Below are positions 20,895 through 30,790 of a DNA stretch of 42,621 bases, in pieces (position 1 is the stretch's first letter; the number at the start of each line of letters is the position of its first letter). A program made the translations under genes and the position numbers. This DNA is from an uncultured Synergistales bacterium (lineage in GTDB: Bacteria > Synergistota > Synergistia > Synergistales > Aminobacteriaceae): contig CAJODZ010000027.1 in NCBI GenBank assembly GCA_905233645.1, forward strand, positions 1 to 42,621, read 5' to 3'. The notes below the pieces were generated by a model. That model saw only the letters and a program-made list of their open reading frames with translations, was not told the DNA's origin and searched no databases.

Positions 20895-21527
20895 TTATTC
20901 GGCGTTAAAAAATTTTATATAGTCCCAATCGTCAACAGCTTGCTTAAATGAGAATATTTCCGGCCAGCTAAAAACATGTGGCGCACCTATTCCGTTAGAG
21001 ACTGGATTTTTGATATTGAGCTTTACGGCTGATTTAACGTCTGGATAATCTTTATAAGTGAACAAAACTTTGTGCTTATAAGGTAATTCATCAAATTGTT
21101 TTACGATTTCGGGGCTTGAGTATTCACCGTCTGTCATCATTATGAATAAATTATCGAAGTCGATACGTTTTGAGCGTTCATACCATTTTGCAACGGCCTC
21201 GTCAAAATTTTGATAGTGCATAAAGTAAACTTTTATATCGTCCAAAATTCCGACTGGAAAATTTTTATCGTTTTCAAAATCCTGTACAACAGGCAATGAT
21301 AAATAACGCTTTAAATCAGCACAGAATTTTACAAAGTCGCCAGCTGTGAAATATAAATTAACTGTTGGTGAATTAAATTTTAAACCTAATTCGTGCAACA
21401 ACAAAGCTCCTGTGCAGTCTTTAGATATTACGGAAAAATTTTTGTTGGTAAGTTGTTTACTTTTGTTTCTTACATTTGCGCTACGGATAAATCTGCGGAA
21501 CTTGTTCCAAACTCTGAGGGCTATCAT
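20895..21527 (-). CDS. DUF1919-family protein (exopolysaccharide-associated)
   Basis: NKNFSVISKDCTGALLLHELGLKFNSPTVNLYFTAGDFVKFCADL..., HVFSWPEIFSF: DUF1919-like pattern. Confidence 0.8.
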   Translation of the reverse strand: MIALRVWNKFRRFIRSANVRNKSKQLTNKNFSVISKDCTGALLLHELGLKFNSPTVNLYFTAGDFVKFCADLKRYLSLPVVQDFENDKNFPVGILDDIKVYFMHYQNFDEAVAKWYERSKRIDFDNLFIMMTDGEYSSPEIVKQFDELPYKHKVLFTYKDYPDVKSAVKLNIKNPVSNGIGAPHVFSWPEIFSFKQAVDDWDYIKFFNAE

Positions 21528-21590
21528 GATTTTGTAAACCCTCTTTTGTTAAGAAGACGTATAGAATTTTTAGAAATAGTATACGCTACT

Positions 21591-21632
21591 GCGAACTGCG
21601 AACTGCGAACTGCGAACTGCGAACTGCGAACT
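21591..21632 (-). repeat. Heptanucleotide tandem repeat, 6 x GCGAACT (minus strand AGTTCGC)
   Basis: Direct reading: six perfect contiguous copies, 63 bp upstream of the DUF1919 ATG. Confidence 0.99.
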
Positions 21633-21669
21633 ATTATGTGCAAATTGCCGCACTTTTGTCAACCTCCTT
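21633..21669 (-). promoter_or_regulatory. Leader/promoter-like cassette upstream of heptad tract A
   Basis: Minus strand AAGGAGG-TTGACA-N18-CATAAT abutting the repeats; resembles the cassette at 41061-41100. Confidence 0.55.
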
Positions 21670-21770
21670 ATTGCTGAAAATATCGTGTAAATTTTTAAAT
21701 TCGTTTGTTGCAATACACGCCGTTGAATATTAGCATATCCTTTCTAAAAAATAATCGGAGTTGAAATTTT

Positions 21771-22640
21771 ATGCGAATAATTATTACTGGTCTCACAAGT
21801 TATATAGGCAATGCGTTAAAAAATTATTTATCGGCTTGGCCGGAATTTGAAATAAAATGCGTAAGCTTACGTGAAGATTTAAGCGCGCTCGATTTTAAGG
21901 GTTACGATGTAATTTTTCATGCGGCCGGAATTGCTCACGATAACGCTAAAAAAATCGCTGGCGATAAAAATAATTTGTATTACGAAATTAACACAGACTT
22001 GACTTTTAAAACGGCTCTTAAAGCTAAAAACGAAGGCGTTAAACAATTTATATTTATGAGTTCGGCGATTATATATGGAAATTCTGCACCAATCGGTGAA
22101 AATAAAATCATTACAACAAATACTCAGCCAGCTCCGCAAAGTGATTACGCTGAAAGTAAGTTACAGGCCGAAAATAAATTATTAACTCTCCAAAATGATG
22201 ACAGCTTTAAAATTTGTATCATACGCGCTCCAATGGTTTACGGGCAAAATTCAAAGGGCAATTATAAATTATTGTCGCGCCTCGCTAAATTAACTCCTCT
22301 ATTTCCCAAAATAAATAATTCGCGCTCGATGATTTATATAAAAAATTTATGTGAGTTCGTCCACTTGATGATTTTAAATAACGAACAGGGAATTTTTTGG
22401 CCGCAAAATTCTGATTACGTCTGTACAGCTAATTTAGTTCAGGCAATCGCAAAAACACACAACCGCAAAATATTTTTAATTCCGGGCTTTAAATTTATAT
22501 TAAAAATTTTGGCCAGGTTCACCCCGTTAATCAATAAAGCGTTTGGAAGTCTGGCCTATGATAAAAATTTAAGCGAATATAAATTCAATTACAATCTCGT
22601 GAATTTTGAGGACAGCATTAAAGAGAGCGAAAGCGTTTGA
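21771..22640 (+). CDS. NAD-dependent epimerase/dehydratase (extended SDR)
   Basis: IIITGLTSYIGNAL (modified GxxGxxG), DVIFHAAGIAH, FMSSAIIYG, DYAESKLQAE YxxxK, RAPMVYG. Confidence 0.9.
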   Translation: MRIIITGLTSYIGNALKNYLSAWPEFEIKCVSLREDLSALDFKGYDVIFHAAGIAHDNAKKIAGDKNNLYYEINTDLTFKTALKAKNEGVKQFIFMSSAIIYGNSAPIGENKIITTNTQPAPQSDYAESKLQAENKLLTLQNDDSFKICIIRAPMVYGQNSKGNYKLLSRLAKLTPLFPKINNSRSMIYIKNLCEFVHLMILNNEQGIFWPQNSDYVCTANLVQAIAKTHNRKIFLIPGFKFILKILARFTPLINKAFGSLAYDKNLSEYKFNYNLVNFEDSIKESESV

Positions 22641-22643
22641 TTA

Positions 22644-23752
22644 TTAAATTACGTCCTTAAAAATTTTGTCGTAATCATGAACGAACGCATTATTATATTT
22701 TTCGAGACAATTCGCGCTCATTGTAAATAATTTTTCGGGCGTTAAGGCTAAAATTTTCTCAACAGTCTCATCTAAATTTTCAGGATTTATATTTATGCCT
22801 AAGTCGTCATCTTCAACCATTGAGCGCATATCGCCTAAAGAATTATTCACAAACGGTAAACCCGAACGAATATATTCAACAGCTTTTAATGGCATAGTCG
22901 AATTTATCTCGCTTTTCGGAGTGCATAACCCTAAATCGCAGATTGAATATATTTTATTCTTCATTGCCGTGTCAAAAATTACACCGTGGCAAGTGCGCTT
23001 ATAAAATCATCAAGACCATTTCCAGCGCCGATGAAGTGTATATAAATTTTTTTGTGTTTGGCTAATTTAGAAAGCAACTTAACCGCTAAATCAGTATCAA
23101 CAATGTAATTCACATTGCCTAAATGACAGAACGTTATTTTATCCGCGATATCAAATTCGTGTTTAGGCAATTCTTCAACTTTAGCTGCGTCCGGTGAAGG
23201 GAATAAAATTTTCGTGTTTAAATTCGGGTGTGTAGTCTTTAAAAAATCTTCACAGGCTTTCGACACGCAAACTACTAAATCGGCTTCGGCAATATAATTT
23301 TCGCGCAAACCTTTCCATAATTTAAACGGCAGCGCAAATAATTTACTGTTTTTCAATTTAGGCATACTCTCAGGCCATGAGTCATACATATCAAAAATCA
23401 CGCGCGTGTTTTTAAAATTGCGTTTAAATTTAATAATTTCGCGTATCAAAATATTTGGCGGAAACATGCAATAAATTACGTCCGGCATCTTTTCGCACAA
23501 AATTTTATAAACACCCTTTGCAAATGCGTAATGCGAATATAATCTTGTGAAAGACATATTTTTTTTGTAAGCCGGAACGTGAATTAAAATTGTTCTGTCA
23601 TCTTGAATAATAGAAGCTTTGCCGCTGAAGTGATTATAATCAGGGATTAAATAGCTGGTATCAAAATTTTTAGAGCTGAAATAAATTAAAATACCCTTCA
23701 TTCTGATTGCGTAATAATCAAAACAGCTAACACACACACATTTTTTGCTCAT
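22644..23752 (-). pseudogene. GT4-like glycosyltransferase, frameshifted
   Basis: ORF 23752..22979 ends ..GAGNGLDDFISALATV*; an alternative frame continues HGVIFDTAMKNKIYSICDLGLCTPKSEINSTMPLKAVEYIRSGLPFV..., the normal GT4 C-terminus. Confidence 0.8.
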
Positions 23753-23755
23753 GTT

Positions 23756-24943
23756 TTAAGAATTTCCCCCTGTGACGAAATCGCGGTAACGTTTAAAAAA
23801 TTTTCGCCTGCGCTCATCAAGTTTATTAGCCTGATAATTTTTAGCGTGATTAAAATTTTGTTCAGCCTGTAATTTTAAATCTTCGGCCATGAAATTTTTA
23901 ATAACTCTAACTAAATCATTAACATCGCCGCGCTTGAAAATACAATTTGAATTTACGAGTTCAGGATTTCCGCCGGTACTTGAAGCAATAACGGGACATG
24001 CGCGGCTTAAAGCTTCGACAACAGCTCTCGATAAACCTTCCTGCATACTTGGCTGAATGTAAACATCAATGCTGTCAAGCCATTTAAAAACCTCTTCATG
24101 AGTTAATTCGCCGTTAAAAATCACTTTGTCGGTTAAATTATATTTTTGCGCCTGAGCTTTTAAAAATTCATCATTGCCGCCGCCGGTTAATTCGTATCTG
24201 ATATTAAATTCATCGCGTAATCTGTCCATAGCCTGAATAAAAAAGTGTTGGCCTTTAGCTTTGTTACCGATACCGCCAGTTGTGCCGAAGACTATTTGAT
24301 TTTGAGCTGACATGTTTTGAATTTTAACTAATCTATTTTTTAAAGCGTCTTCATCTATCTCATTTAACACAACGTCTGAAGCAAATTCTGAAATTCCGTT
24401 CGTAGGATATTTAGCTTGCAGCCATTTTTCCGTAACGTATAACACAAAAGCGGCGTTCTTAATAACTTTGCGTGAATTTAATTCCATAATCGGGGCTAAA
24501 AATTTTCCGAGCAAACTATAATTCCAGTATTCGTCCCATGCATAACCAGCCGCTTCTGCAAAATAAGGTTTATTCATTTTTAAAGCAATCCCAGCCGCCA
24601 TGACAGCAATAACTCCGCCGCGAACGAATATTAAATTTTTATCGCGCATATTTTCAGCAAGACGTTTTTTATGTTTAAGATATTGCGTTAAAAAGATTTT
24701 CGGGTTGCTTAAATTTGGAAACTCAAGAATTTTTACAGCCGGCAAATTTAAAACTTCCTGATGAGCTTTTTCAGCCGTAGTATTTAAATTATAAACGCGC
24801 GTCGCAACAGTCAATTCGTCGCAAACTTCTAAATAACGCGCGAATAAATCATTTGTCATTGTCGTACTGCAATAACTCCCGTTAATGTCTTTATAAAGCG
24901 GTAAATAATGGCAAAAAATACCTTTAATCAAATTTCTAATCAC
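23756..24943 (-). CDS. Glycosyltransferase family 4
   Basis: FGTTGGIGNKAKGQHFFIQAMDRLRDEF, YIQPSMQEGLSRAVVEALSRACPVIASSTGGNPELV. Confidence 0.9.
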   Translation of the reverse strand: MIRNLIKGIFCHYLPLYKDINGSYCSTTMTNDLFARYLEVCDELTVATRVYNLNTTAEKAHQEVLNLPAVKILEFPNLSNPKIFLTQYLKHKKRLAENMRDKNLIFVRGGVIAVMAAGIALKMNKPYFAEAAGYAWDEYWNYSLLGKFLAPIMELNSRKVIKNAAFVLYVTEKWLQAKYPTNGISEFASDVVLNEIDEDALKNRLVKIQNMSAQNQIVFGTTGGIGNKAKGQHFFIQAMDRLRDEFNIRYELTGGGNDEFLKAQAQKYNLTDKVIFNGELTHEEVFKWLDSIDVYIQPSMQEGLSRAVVEALSRACPVIASSTGGNPELVNSNCIFKRGDVNDLVRVIKNFMAEDLKLQAEQNFNHAKNYQANKLDERRRKFFKRYRDFVTGGNS

Positions 24944-25108
24944 CCATTTCTAGTTTTAAATAATAAGAATTTTAACAGCTCCAACGTCAAAAATTACCGG
25001 CATTCAAAAATAAGCTCTTTCATGAAAATTTCACATGATATGAATATAATCAATCACGAAAAATCTTAAAAATCATGTTAATTTTTCAGGGAGGAATTTT
25101 TAAAAGGA

Positions 25109-26428
25109 ATGCGCAAAATTGTTTTAACACTCGTAATTTTTATGACAACGCAAAATTTTTCAGCTTACGCTCAAGATTTAAATAATAATAATAATCAAAG
25201 CTTGCAAGGGTTATCCGTTCAGGAATGCATAATACTGGCTCTAAATAATCACCCGTCCTTGAGAAAAGCTAAAGGCTCAATCAGAGACGCAAAAGCTCAA
25301 CTCGAACAAATCCGCGTTTCAAACCGTATGACTTTAAATTTAACAGGCTCGTTACGATATGACGGCGATTATCAGGATTTTGACGAGAATTATCATTCTG
25401 AAGGTTTGACGATGACCGCGACTAAACTTTTATATGACACAGGACGCAATAAACTACAGCAGGAAATTAAAAATCAAACACTTAGCGGAACTCTTCAAAC
25501 TGAACAACAAACGAGAATTACTGTCGCCGCTGCCGCTAAACGTGCTTATTATGATTTAGTGTTAAAAGTTTTAAATTTAGATGTCGAACGCGAAAAATTA
25601 GCTAATCTTGAAAAACATTTAGAAAATGCCCGCGGCCTCTATGAAGTTGGTAACAGTGCTTTAATCGAAGTTACTAAAGCTCAATCAGACGTAGCAAGCG
25701 CAAAAGTTTCGATGTTAAAAGCTGAAAACGATATTTTAATCTCACAAGAGGCGTTACGTGTTGCAATGGGTGTTAATGCTGAAAATGTTTTTAATATCAC
25801 TCTGTCAACAAAATTATTATTGCCTTCGTCTGTTGATGGTGTTGATGATTTAATTCAAGACGCTTTAAACGACAGACCGGACTATAAAAAATTACTGCAC
25901 GACGAAAAATCTAATCAGCTCTCAATCACTAACGCGGCTCGTACAAGTTCACCGACTATTAACGGCTCAATCGGGAGTTCTGTCTCAAAACGTGAAGGCT
26001 CGTCATCAACAACTGATTATAATTTCGGAATTACTTTAAACATCCCTGTTGTTGACGGCGGAGCTAAAAAAGTTGCTTTAGAAAGTGCTTACGCTCAACT
26101 TGACCAGACTAACGCAGAAATTGACGCTCTAAAACAAGAGATTACTTACAGTGTTAGAAGTGCAGTGTTATCGCTTTCAAATGCTGTCGACCGAGTTAAA
26201 TCGTCTGAAATCAGCGTTAAATATGCCGAAGAGAATTTAAAATTAGCTCAAGGCCGTTACGAAGTTGGTGTCGGCGACCCAATAGAATTAAGCGACGCTG
26301 TATCGGATTTAGCGACAGCGCGTTACACTTTTTACCAGGCATTGTATGACGCTCAAACAGCACGTGCCGATTTAGACGAAGCGTTAGGACATTTGCCAAT
26401 CGAAATCGAAAACGCGGAGATGAATTAA
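25109..26428 (+). CDS. TolC-family outer membrane efflux protein
   Basis: Signal peptide; two repeats with YYDLVLKVLNLDVEREKLANLEKHLENARGLYEVGNSALIEVTKAQSDVASAK and LAQGRYEVGVGDPIELSDAVSDLATAR. Confidence 0.93.
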   Translation: MRKIVLTLVIFMTTQNFSAYAQDLNNNNNQSLQGLSVQECIILALNNHPSLRKAKGSIRDAKAQLEQIRVSNRMTLNLTGSLRYDGDYQDFDENYHSEGLTMTATKLLYDTGRNKLQQEIKNQTLSGTLQTEQQTRITVAAAAKRAYYDLVLKVLNLDVEREKLANLEKHLENARGLYEVGNSALIEVTKAQSDVASAKVSMLKAENDILISQEALRVAMGVNAENVFNITLSTKLLLPSSVDGVDDLIQDALNDRPDYKKLLHDEKSNQLSITNAARTSSPTINGSIGSSVSKREGSSSTTDYNFGITLNIPVVDGGAKKVALESAYAQLDQTNAEIDALKQEITYSVRSAVLSLSNAVDRVKSSEISVKYAEENLKLAQGRYEVGVGDPIELSDAVSDLATARYTFYQALYDAQTARADLDEALGHLPIEIENAEMN

Positions 26429-26431
26429 AAA

Positions 26432-27286
26432 ATGCCTTCAACGATTGATTTACACATTCATAGCGCAAATTCAGACGGTACAGATACGCCGGAAGAGTTA
26501 TTGAATAAAATTCGCCTGGCCGGAATTAAAATATTTGCTTTGACTGACCATGACACTATTAACGGCGCGATGACTTTAAAAAATTTGGGCGTTAAAAATT
26601 TTGTTGCCGGAATTGAATTTTCATGCATCACTCAAAATAATCATAAATGCCATATTTTGGGCTTAGGTTATGACGAGAATAATAATGACTTTAAAAACGC
26701 TTTGAAGGCCGGTGAAGATTTAAGACACGAAAAATTTTTCAAACGGATTAAGTTTTTAAATGATACGTTCAATATAAAATTCAGCGATGACGAAATTGAA
26801 GACTTATTAAAAATTCCTTCAGTCGGTAAACCGCATTTAGGTAATTTAATCGTCAAAAAGGGTTATGCTAAAACAAGAGTTGAGGCTATCGAAAATATTA
26901 TCGACAAAGCTAAAACAGGTAATGACAAAATAAGCGCGGAACTTGCAATCAAATCAATTTTATCAGCCGGCGGTATTGCAATTTGGGCGCACCCTTTAGG
27001 CGGTGAACGTGAAAAAGAATTGCCGCAAGAATTATTTTTAAAAATCTTGGCCGAATTGAAAAATTACGGATTAAACGGCCTCGAATGTTATTACTCAAAA
27101 TATAAATTCACTCAAACAGAATGGCTCGATGATGTTGCAAAATCTGAAGGGCTTTTAATTTCAGGCGGTAGCGATTATCACGGTGCTAATAAGCATATTC
27201 CGTTGGGGCGTTTAAATTCTGATGATGAAATAATTGCGCCTGAGCTTTTGACGGTGTTGAATAGATTAAAATTTGAAAGGAGTTAA
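26432..27286 (+). CDS. PHP-domain phosphoesterase
   Basis: IDLHIHSANSDGTDTPEEL, ALTDHDTINGA, GIEFSC, WAHPLGG, SGGSDYHG metal-binding motifs. Confidence 0.92.
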   Translation: MPSTIDLHIHSANSDGTDTPEELLNKIRLAGIKIFALTDHDTINGAMTLKNLGVKNFVAGIEFSCITQNNHKCHILGLGYDENNNDFKNALKAGEDLRHEKFFKRIKFLNDTFNIKFSDDEIEDLLKIPSVGKPHLGNLIVKKGYAKTRVEAIENIIDKAKTGNDKISAELAIKSILSAGGIAIWAHPLGGEREKELPQELFLKILAELKNYGLNGLECYYSKYKFTQTEWLDDVAKSEGLLISGGSDYHGANKHIPLGRLNSDDEIIAPELLTVLNRLKFERS

Positions 27287-27295
27287 TTTAAAAAG

Positions 27296-28627
27296 ATGCC
27301 TGGTTTGAAAAAATTATTTATCTTGCTTTTAATATGTGCGGCTGGATTTGGAGTTTATTATTTTCTATTTCGTGAAGAGCCTGTTAATTATGGTCTCACG
27401 ACTTCGGCAATCACGCGCGGCGATATAACTTCAACAGTAACGGCTACAGGAGAATTAAATGCTATCAGCGTCGTTGATATCGGAACTCAAGTTTCAGGGA
27501 CGGTGCAGGAGATTTACGTTGATTTTAATTCACCGGTTAAAGCTGGACAGTTAATCGCTTTGATTGACCCTTCTGTATTGCAGTTAACGCTAAACGAATC
27601 TGAAGCTACGCTAGCAGTTTATGAAGCCGGTGTAAAAAGCGCGCAAGCCTCGTTAATCGATGCTGAAAGACAATATAAACGCAACAAAGAATTATTCGAG
27701 AAAAATTTAATCGCACGCAGTACTGTTGATACAAGCGAGACAGACGTAATGTTAAAACGCGCGGCGTTACAGGAAGCTAAATCACGTGTTACTCAAAGCA
27801 AAGCCGCCGTCGCAAGAGCAAAAACTAATTTAAATTACACTCGTATTACTTCGCCGGTTAACGGTGTTGTAATTGACAGACAGGTCGACGCAGGACAGAC
27901 AGTGGCCGCAAGTTATCAAACCCCGACGTTATTTCAAATCGCTGAAGATTTAACGAGAATGCAAATCGAAACCAAAGTTGATGAGGCTGATATCGGAGCA
28001 GTTGCTGAAGGTCAAAACGTAACATTCAGGGTTGACGCATTTCCGGAAGAGATTTTTGAAGGCAAAGTCGTTCAGGTTAGAATTGCGCCTACGACTTCGG
28101 ACAACGTTGTAACTTACACTGTAATAATTCACGTTGATAACCCCGAATTAAAATTAAAACCAGGCATGACCGCTAACGTATCGATTGAGACAGCTAAAGC
28201 CGAAAACGTTTTAAGAATACCCGTCGCAGCATTGAGATTTACGCCGCCGGAAGATTTATTAGCAACAATTTCGTATGATGTCAGTGTAATCACCGGCAAA
28301 AAATCTTTAAATTCGGGTATAGTTTGGCCGGCGCATGATGATTTTTTAATGCCTCCTGTATTAGTCGAGACGGGAATAACTGATAACAGGTGGGTAGAAT
28401 TAAAATCAGATAAGGGAAGCGCAAACAGACCACCAAGACCAAACGGACAAGGCAGACCGGAAAATTTAAATGCTGATAATCAACGTCCGCAAAATTTAAA
28501 TTCAAATTCAAACGGAAGTATTTTGCGTGAAGGGATGGGCTTAGTTATAAATGCACAGGCCGGAACTTCAACTAGAAAGAGCGGCGGATTATTCGGAGCA
28601 TCACGCGGCGGAAGAGGGCCGAGATAA
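27296..28627 (+). CDS. MacA/HlyD-type periplasmic adaptor subunit
   Basis: Single N-terminal TM, GDITSTVTATGELNAISVVDIGTQVSGTV, long hairpin, YTRITSPVNGVVIDRQVDAGQTVAA. Confidence 0.92.
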   Translation: MPGLKKLFILLLICAAGFGVYYFLFREEPVNYGLTTSAITRGDITSTVTATGELNAISVVDIGTQVSGTVQEIYVDFNSPVKAGQLIALIDPSVLQLTLNESEATLAVYEAGVKSAQASLIDAERQYKRNKELFEKNLIARSTVDTSETDVMLKRAALQEAKSRVTQSKAAVARAKTNLNYTRITSPVNGVVIDRQVDAGQTVAASYQTPTLFQIAEDLTRMQIETKVDEADIGAVAEGQNVTFRVDAFPEEIFEGKVVQVRIAPTTSDNVVTYTVIIHVDNPELKLKPGMTANVSIETAKAENVLRIPVAALRFTPPEDLLATISYDVSVITGKKSLNSGIVWPAHDDFLMPPVLVETGITDNRWVELKSDKGSANRPPRPNGQGRPENLNADNQRPQNLNSNSNGSILREGMGLVINAQAGTSTRKSGGLFGASRGGRGPR

Positions 28628-28630
28628 AAA

Positions 28631-29353
28631 ATGCCAATCATAAAAATTAAAGACCTAGTAAAAATTTATAAGACCGGCGATATTGAGTTACGTGCGTTAA
28701 ATAATATTACGTTCAGCGTTGAGCACGGTGAATTTGTTTGTGTAATGGGGCCGTCCGGTTCCGGAAAATCTACGATGATGAATATTCTCGGCTGTCTTGA
28801 TGTCGCTACTTCCGGAACGTATGAATTAGACGGTGTAGACGTTAAAAATCAAACCCGTGCTGGATTAGCTGACATTCGCAACCGTGAGCTTGGCTTTGTC
28901 TTTCAGGGTTTTAATTTATTGCCGAGAGTTGACGCTGTTGAGAATGTTGAATTACCTTTGTTATATCGCGGCGTAAAAAGTTCAGAAAGGCGTAAAGCGG
29001 CGATTAAAGCTCTTGAGCGTGTCGGATTGGGAGGCCGTTTACATCATAGACCTTCACAAATGAGCGGAGGCCAGCAGCAAAGAGTAGCAATAGCGCGCGC
29101 AATAGTTGGAAACGCTCCGGTTATATTAGCTGATGAGCCAACGGGAAATTTAGACACAAAAACGACCGTTGAAATTATGAATATCTTTACGGATTTGCAT
29201 AAACAAGGCATTACGATAATTCTTGTAACTCATGAGCCTGATATAGCAACCTGGAGTCAACGTGTTTTAAGATTTCGCGACGGTGAGTTAATAGCAGATG
29301 AGGCCGCGCCGTCGGGAGTTCAATCAGATAACGAGATAAAACCTCAAGATTAA
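28631..29353 (+). CDS. ABC transporter ATP-binding protein (MacB/LolD-like)
   Basis: GPSGSGKSTMMNILGCLD Walker A, MSGGQQQRVAIARA signature, ILADEPTGNLDT Walker B. Confidence 0.93.
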   Translation: MPIIKIKDLVKIYKTGDIELRALNNITFSVEHGEFVCVMGPSGSGKSTMMNILGCLDVATSGTYELDGVDVKNQTRAGLADIRNRELGFVFQGFNLLPRVDAVENVELPLLYRGVKSSERRKAAIKALERVGLGGRLHHRPSQMSGGQQQRVAIARAIVGNAPVILADEPTGNLDTKTTVEIMNIFTDLHKQGITIILVTHEPDIATWSQRVLRFRDGELIADEAAPSGVQSDNEIKPQD

Positions 29354-29361
29354 AAATTTTT

Positions 29362-29405
29362 GGGCGATTGGATTATATTTTTATATATAGCATTCGCCCT
29401 TTTAA
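29362..29405. terminator. Terminator between convergent ABC operon and ECF operon
   Basis: GGGCGA...TCGCCC stem followed by TTTT. Confidence 0.5.
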
Positions 29406-29406
29406 A

Positions 29407-30069
29407 TTAAGCTAGTCCGTTTAATTCGAGTAAGTTTTTATCATTTAATAACGTTCGCAAATCTCCAGCCGCTGAAAATACACCGTGATTTAAAATTATC
29501 GCCTGCGTACAAATTTCTAATGTCATATCTAAATCATGCGTTGCTAATAAAATCGCTTTGTCCATGTCACGCAAAATATTTATTAAACGTTTTCGCGCTC
29601 GTAAATCTAATGAGGCTGTCGGTTCGTCAAGTAATATCAAGTCCGGTTCATTTATCAAAATTCCGGCTAACGAAACTATTTTTTTCTCACCGCCTGATAA
29701 TTTATGAGGAACGCGATTTTTTAAGTGTTCGATTTCTAATTCTTTTAAAATTTTTTCAGCGCGTTCGTGAGCTTGATTTATATTTACTCCGTCAGCTATT
29801 AAATTAAACGCAACGTCCTCGATTACGCTTGGCATTAAAATTTGGTCGTCTGCGTCCTGTAAAATTAAGCCCGAACTTCCATTTAAAATTATTTCGCCCG
29901 ATTGAATTTTTAACGCACCGGCAATTTGTAATAACAGCGTTGATTTTCCAGAACCGTTAGACCCGATTAACGCAACTTTTTCGCCGTGAGATATTTTTAG
30001 CGAAACGCCTTTTAATGCTTCGTTACCGTCCGGATATTTATATTTTAAATTTTTAATTTCAAGCAGCAT
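29407..30069 (-). CDS. ECF transporter ATPase (NikO/CbiO type)
   Basis: GSNGSGKSTLLLQIAG, LQDADDQILMPSV, KLSGGEKKIVSLAGILINEPDLILLDEPTASLD. Confidence 0.92.
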   Translation of the reverse strand: MLLEIKNLKYKYPDGNEALKGVSLKISHGEKVALIGSNGSGKSTLLLQIAGALKIQSGEIILNGSSGLILQDADDQILMPSVIEDVAFNLIADGVNINQAHERAEKILKELEIEHLKNRVPHKLSGGEKKIVSLAGILINEPDLILLDEPTASLDLRARKRLINILRDMDKAILLATHDLDMTLEICTQAIILNHGVFSAAGDLRTLLNDKNLLELNGLA

Positions 30070-30790
30070 TTAAAAAAATTAACACTCCTCCATAAATCAT
30101 AAATATTAAAATATAAATTAAATCACGCTTTTTAAATTTATCAGTAAATTCTTGATTGAAACCATTAAAACCGCCGCGCATTCCGATAACTTGATAAACA
30201 CGCTCCGCGCGTTCAGAACTTCTTAATAATCCGGACGCAATTAAATACGCTATCACTTTAAATTTTAAAAGCCCGTGTAAATTTTTAGCCCGTAACTTAA
30301 TCGAAATTAACGCCGCTGTAAATCGTTCGTGCATTATAAAAATTCCCCGTACGGTCATAATTATTAACACACGCATTTTTGAAGGCATAAAAGGAATGTT
30401 CAAGCCGGTGTTTAGCAAAATTATAAATATCAAATTCATTCGTATGATTATCAAAAGCGCAAATCTAAAACCTTCTTTTAAATCCGGCCATGTAATTATT
30501 ATCATGAACGCTACAAATAAATTTATTAAATTCAAGCGCACAAGCTTTTTTAAAATTACGGCTTTACGAATAATTAAGAGTATTGGTAATATCGACGCGG
30601 CTATTAAAGCTCTTGGGGCTGTCAAAAACGAGATAATACACGCTGAAATTATTAGACAGATTTTTAACGCTCCGCTCCTGAAATCAAAAATTATTTCGTC
30701 GGGGAGTTCATGTAATTTGAAATTTTCGCGCTCAAAATTTTCACACGGCATTACTTTTTTAAAAATTCCGGTGCGGTCTTTTTGAGCCAT
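30059..30790 (-). CDS. ECF transporter T component (NikQ/CbiQ type)
   Basis: Polytopic; SGLLRSSERAERVYQVIGMRGG matches the T-component AxRxRG-like coupling region. Confidence 0.85.
   Translation of the reverse strand: MAQKDRTGIFKKVMPCENFERENFKLHELPDEIIFDFRSGALKICLIISACIISFLTAPRALIAASILPILLIIRKAVILKKLVRLNLINLFVAFMIIITWPDLKEGFRFALLIIIRMNLIFIILLNTGLNIPFMPSKMRVLIIMTVRGIFIMHERFTAALISIKLRAKNLHGLLKFKVIAYLIASGLLRSSERAERVYQVIGMRGGFNGFNQEFTDKFKKRDLIYILIFMIYGGVLIFLNAA

Noticed and set aside
21393-21677. 94-aa plus-strand ORF reading through heptad tract A (TANCELRTANCELR)
   Set aside because: Antisense to DUF1919; heptad tracts without stops are open in every frame of that strand, so openness is not evidence of coding.
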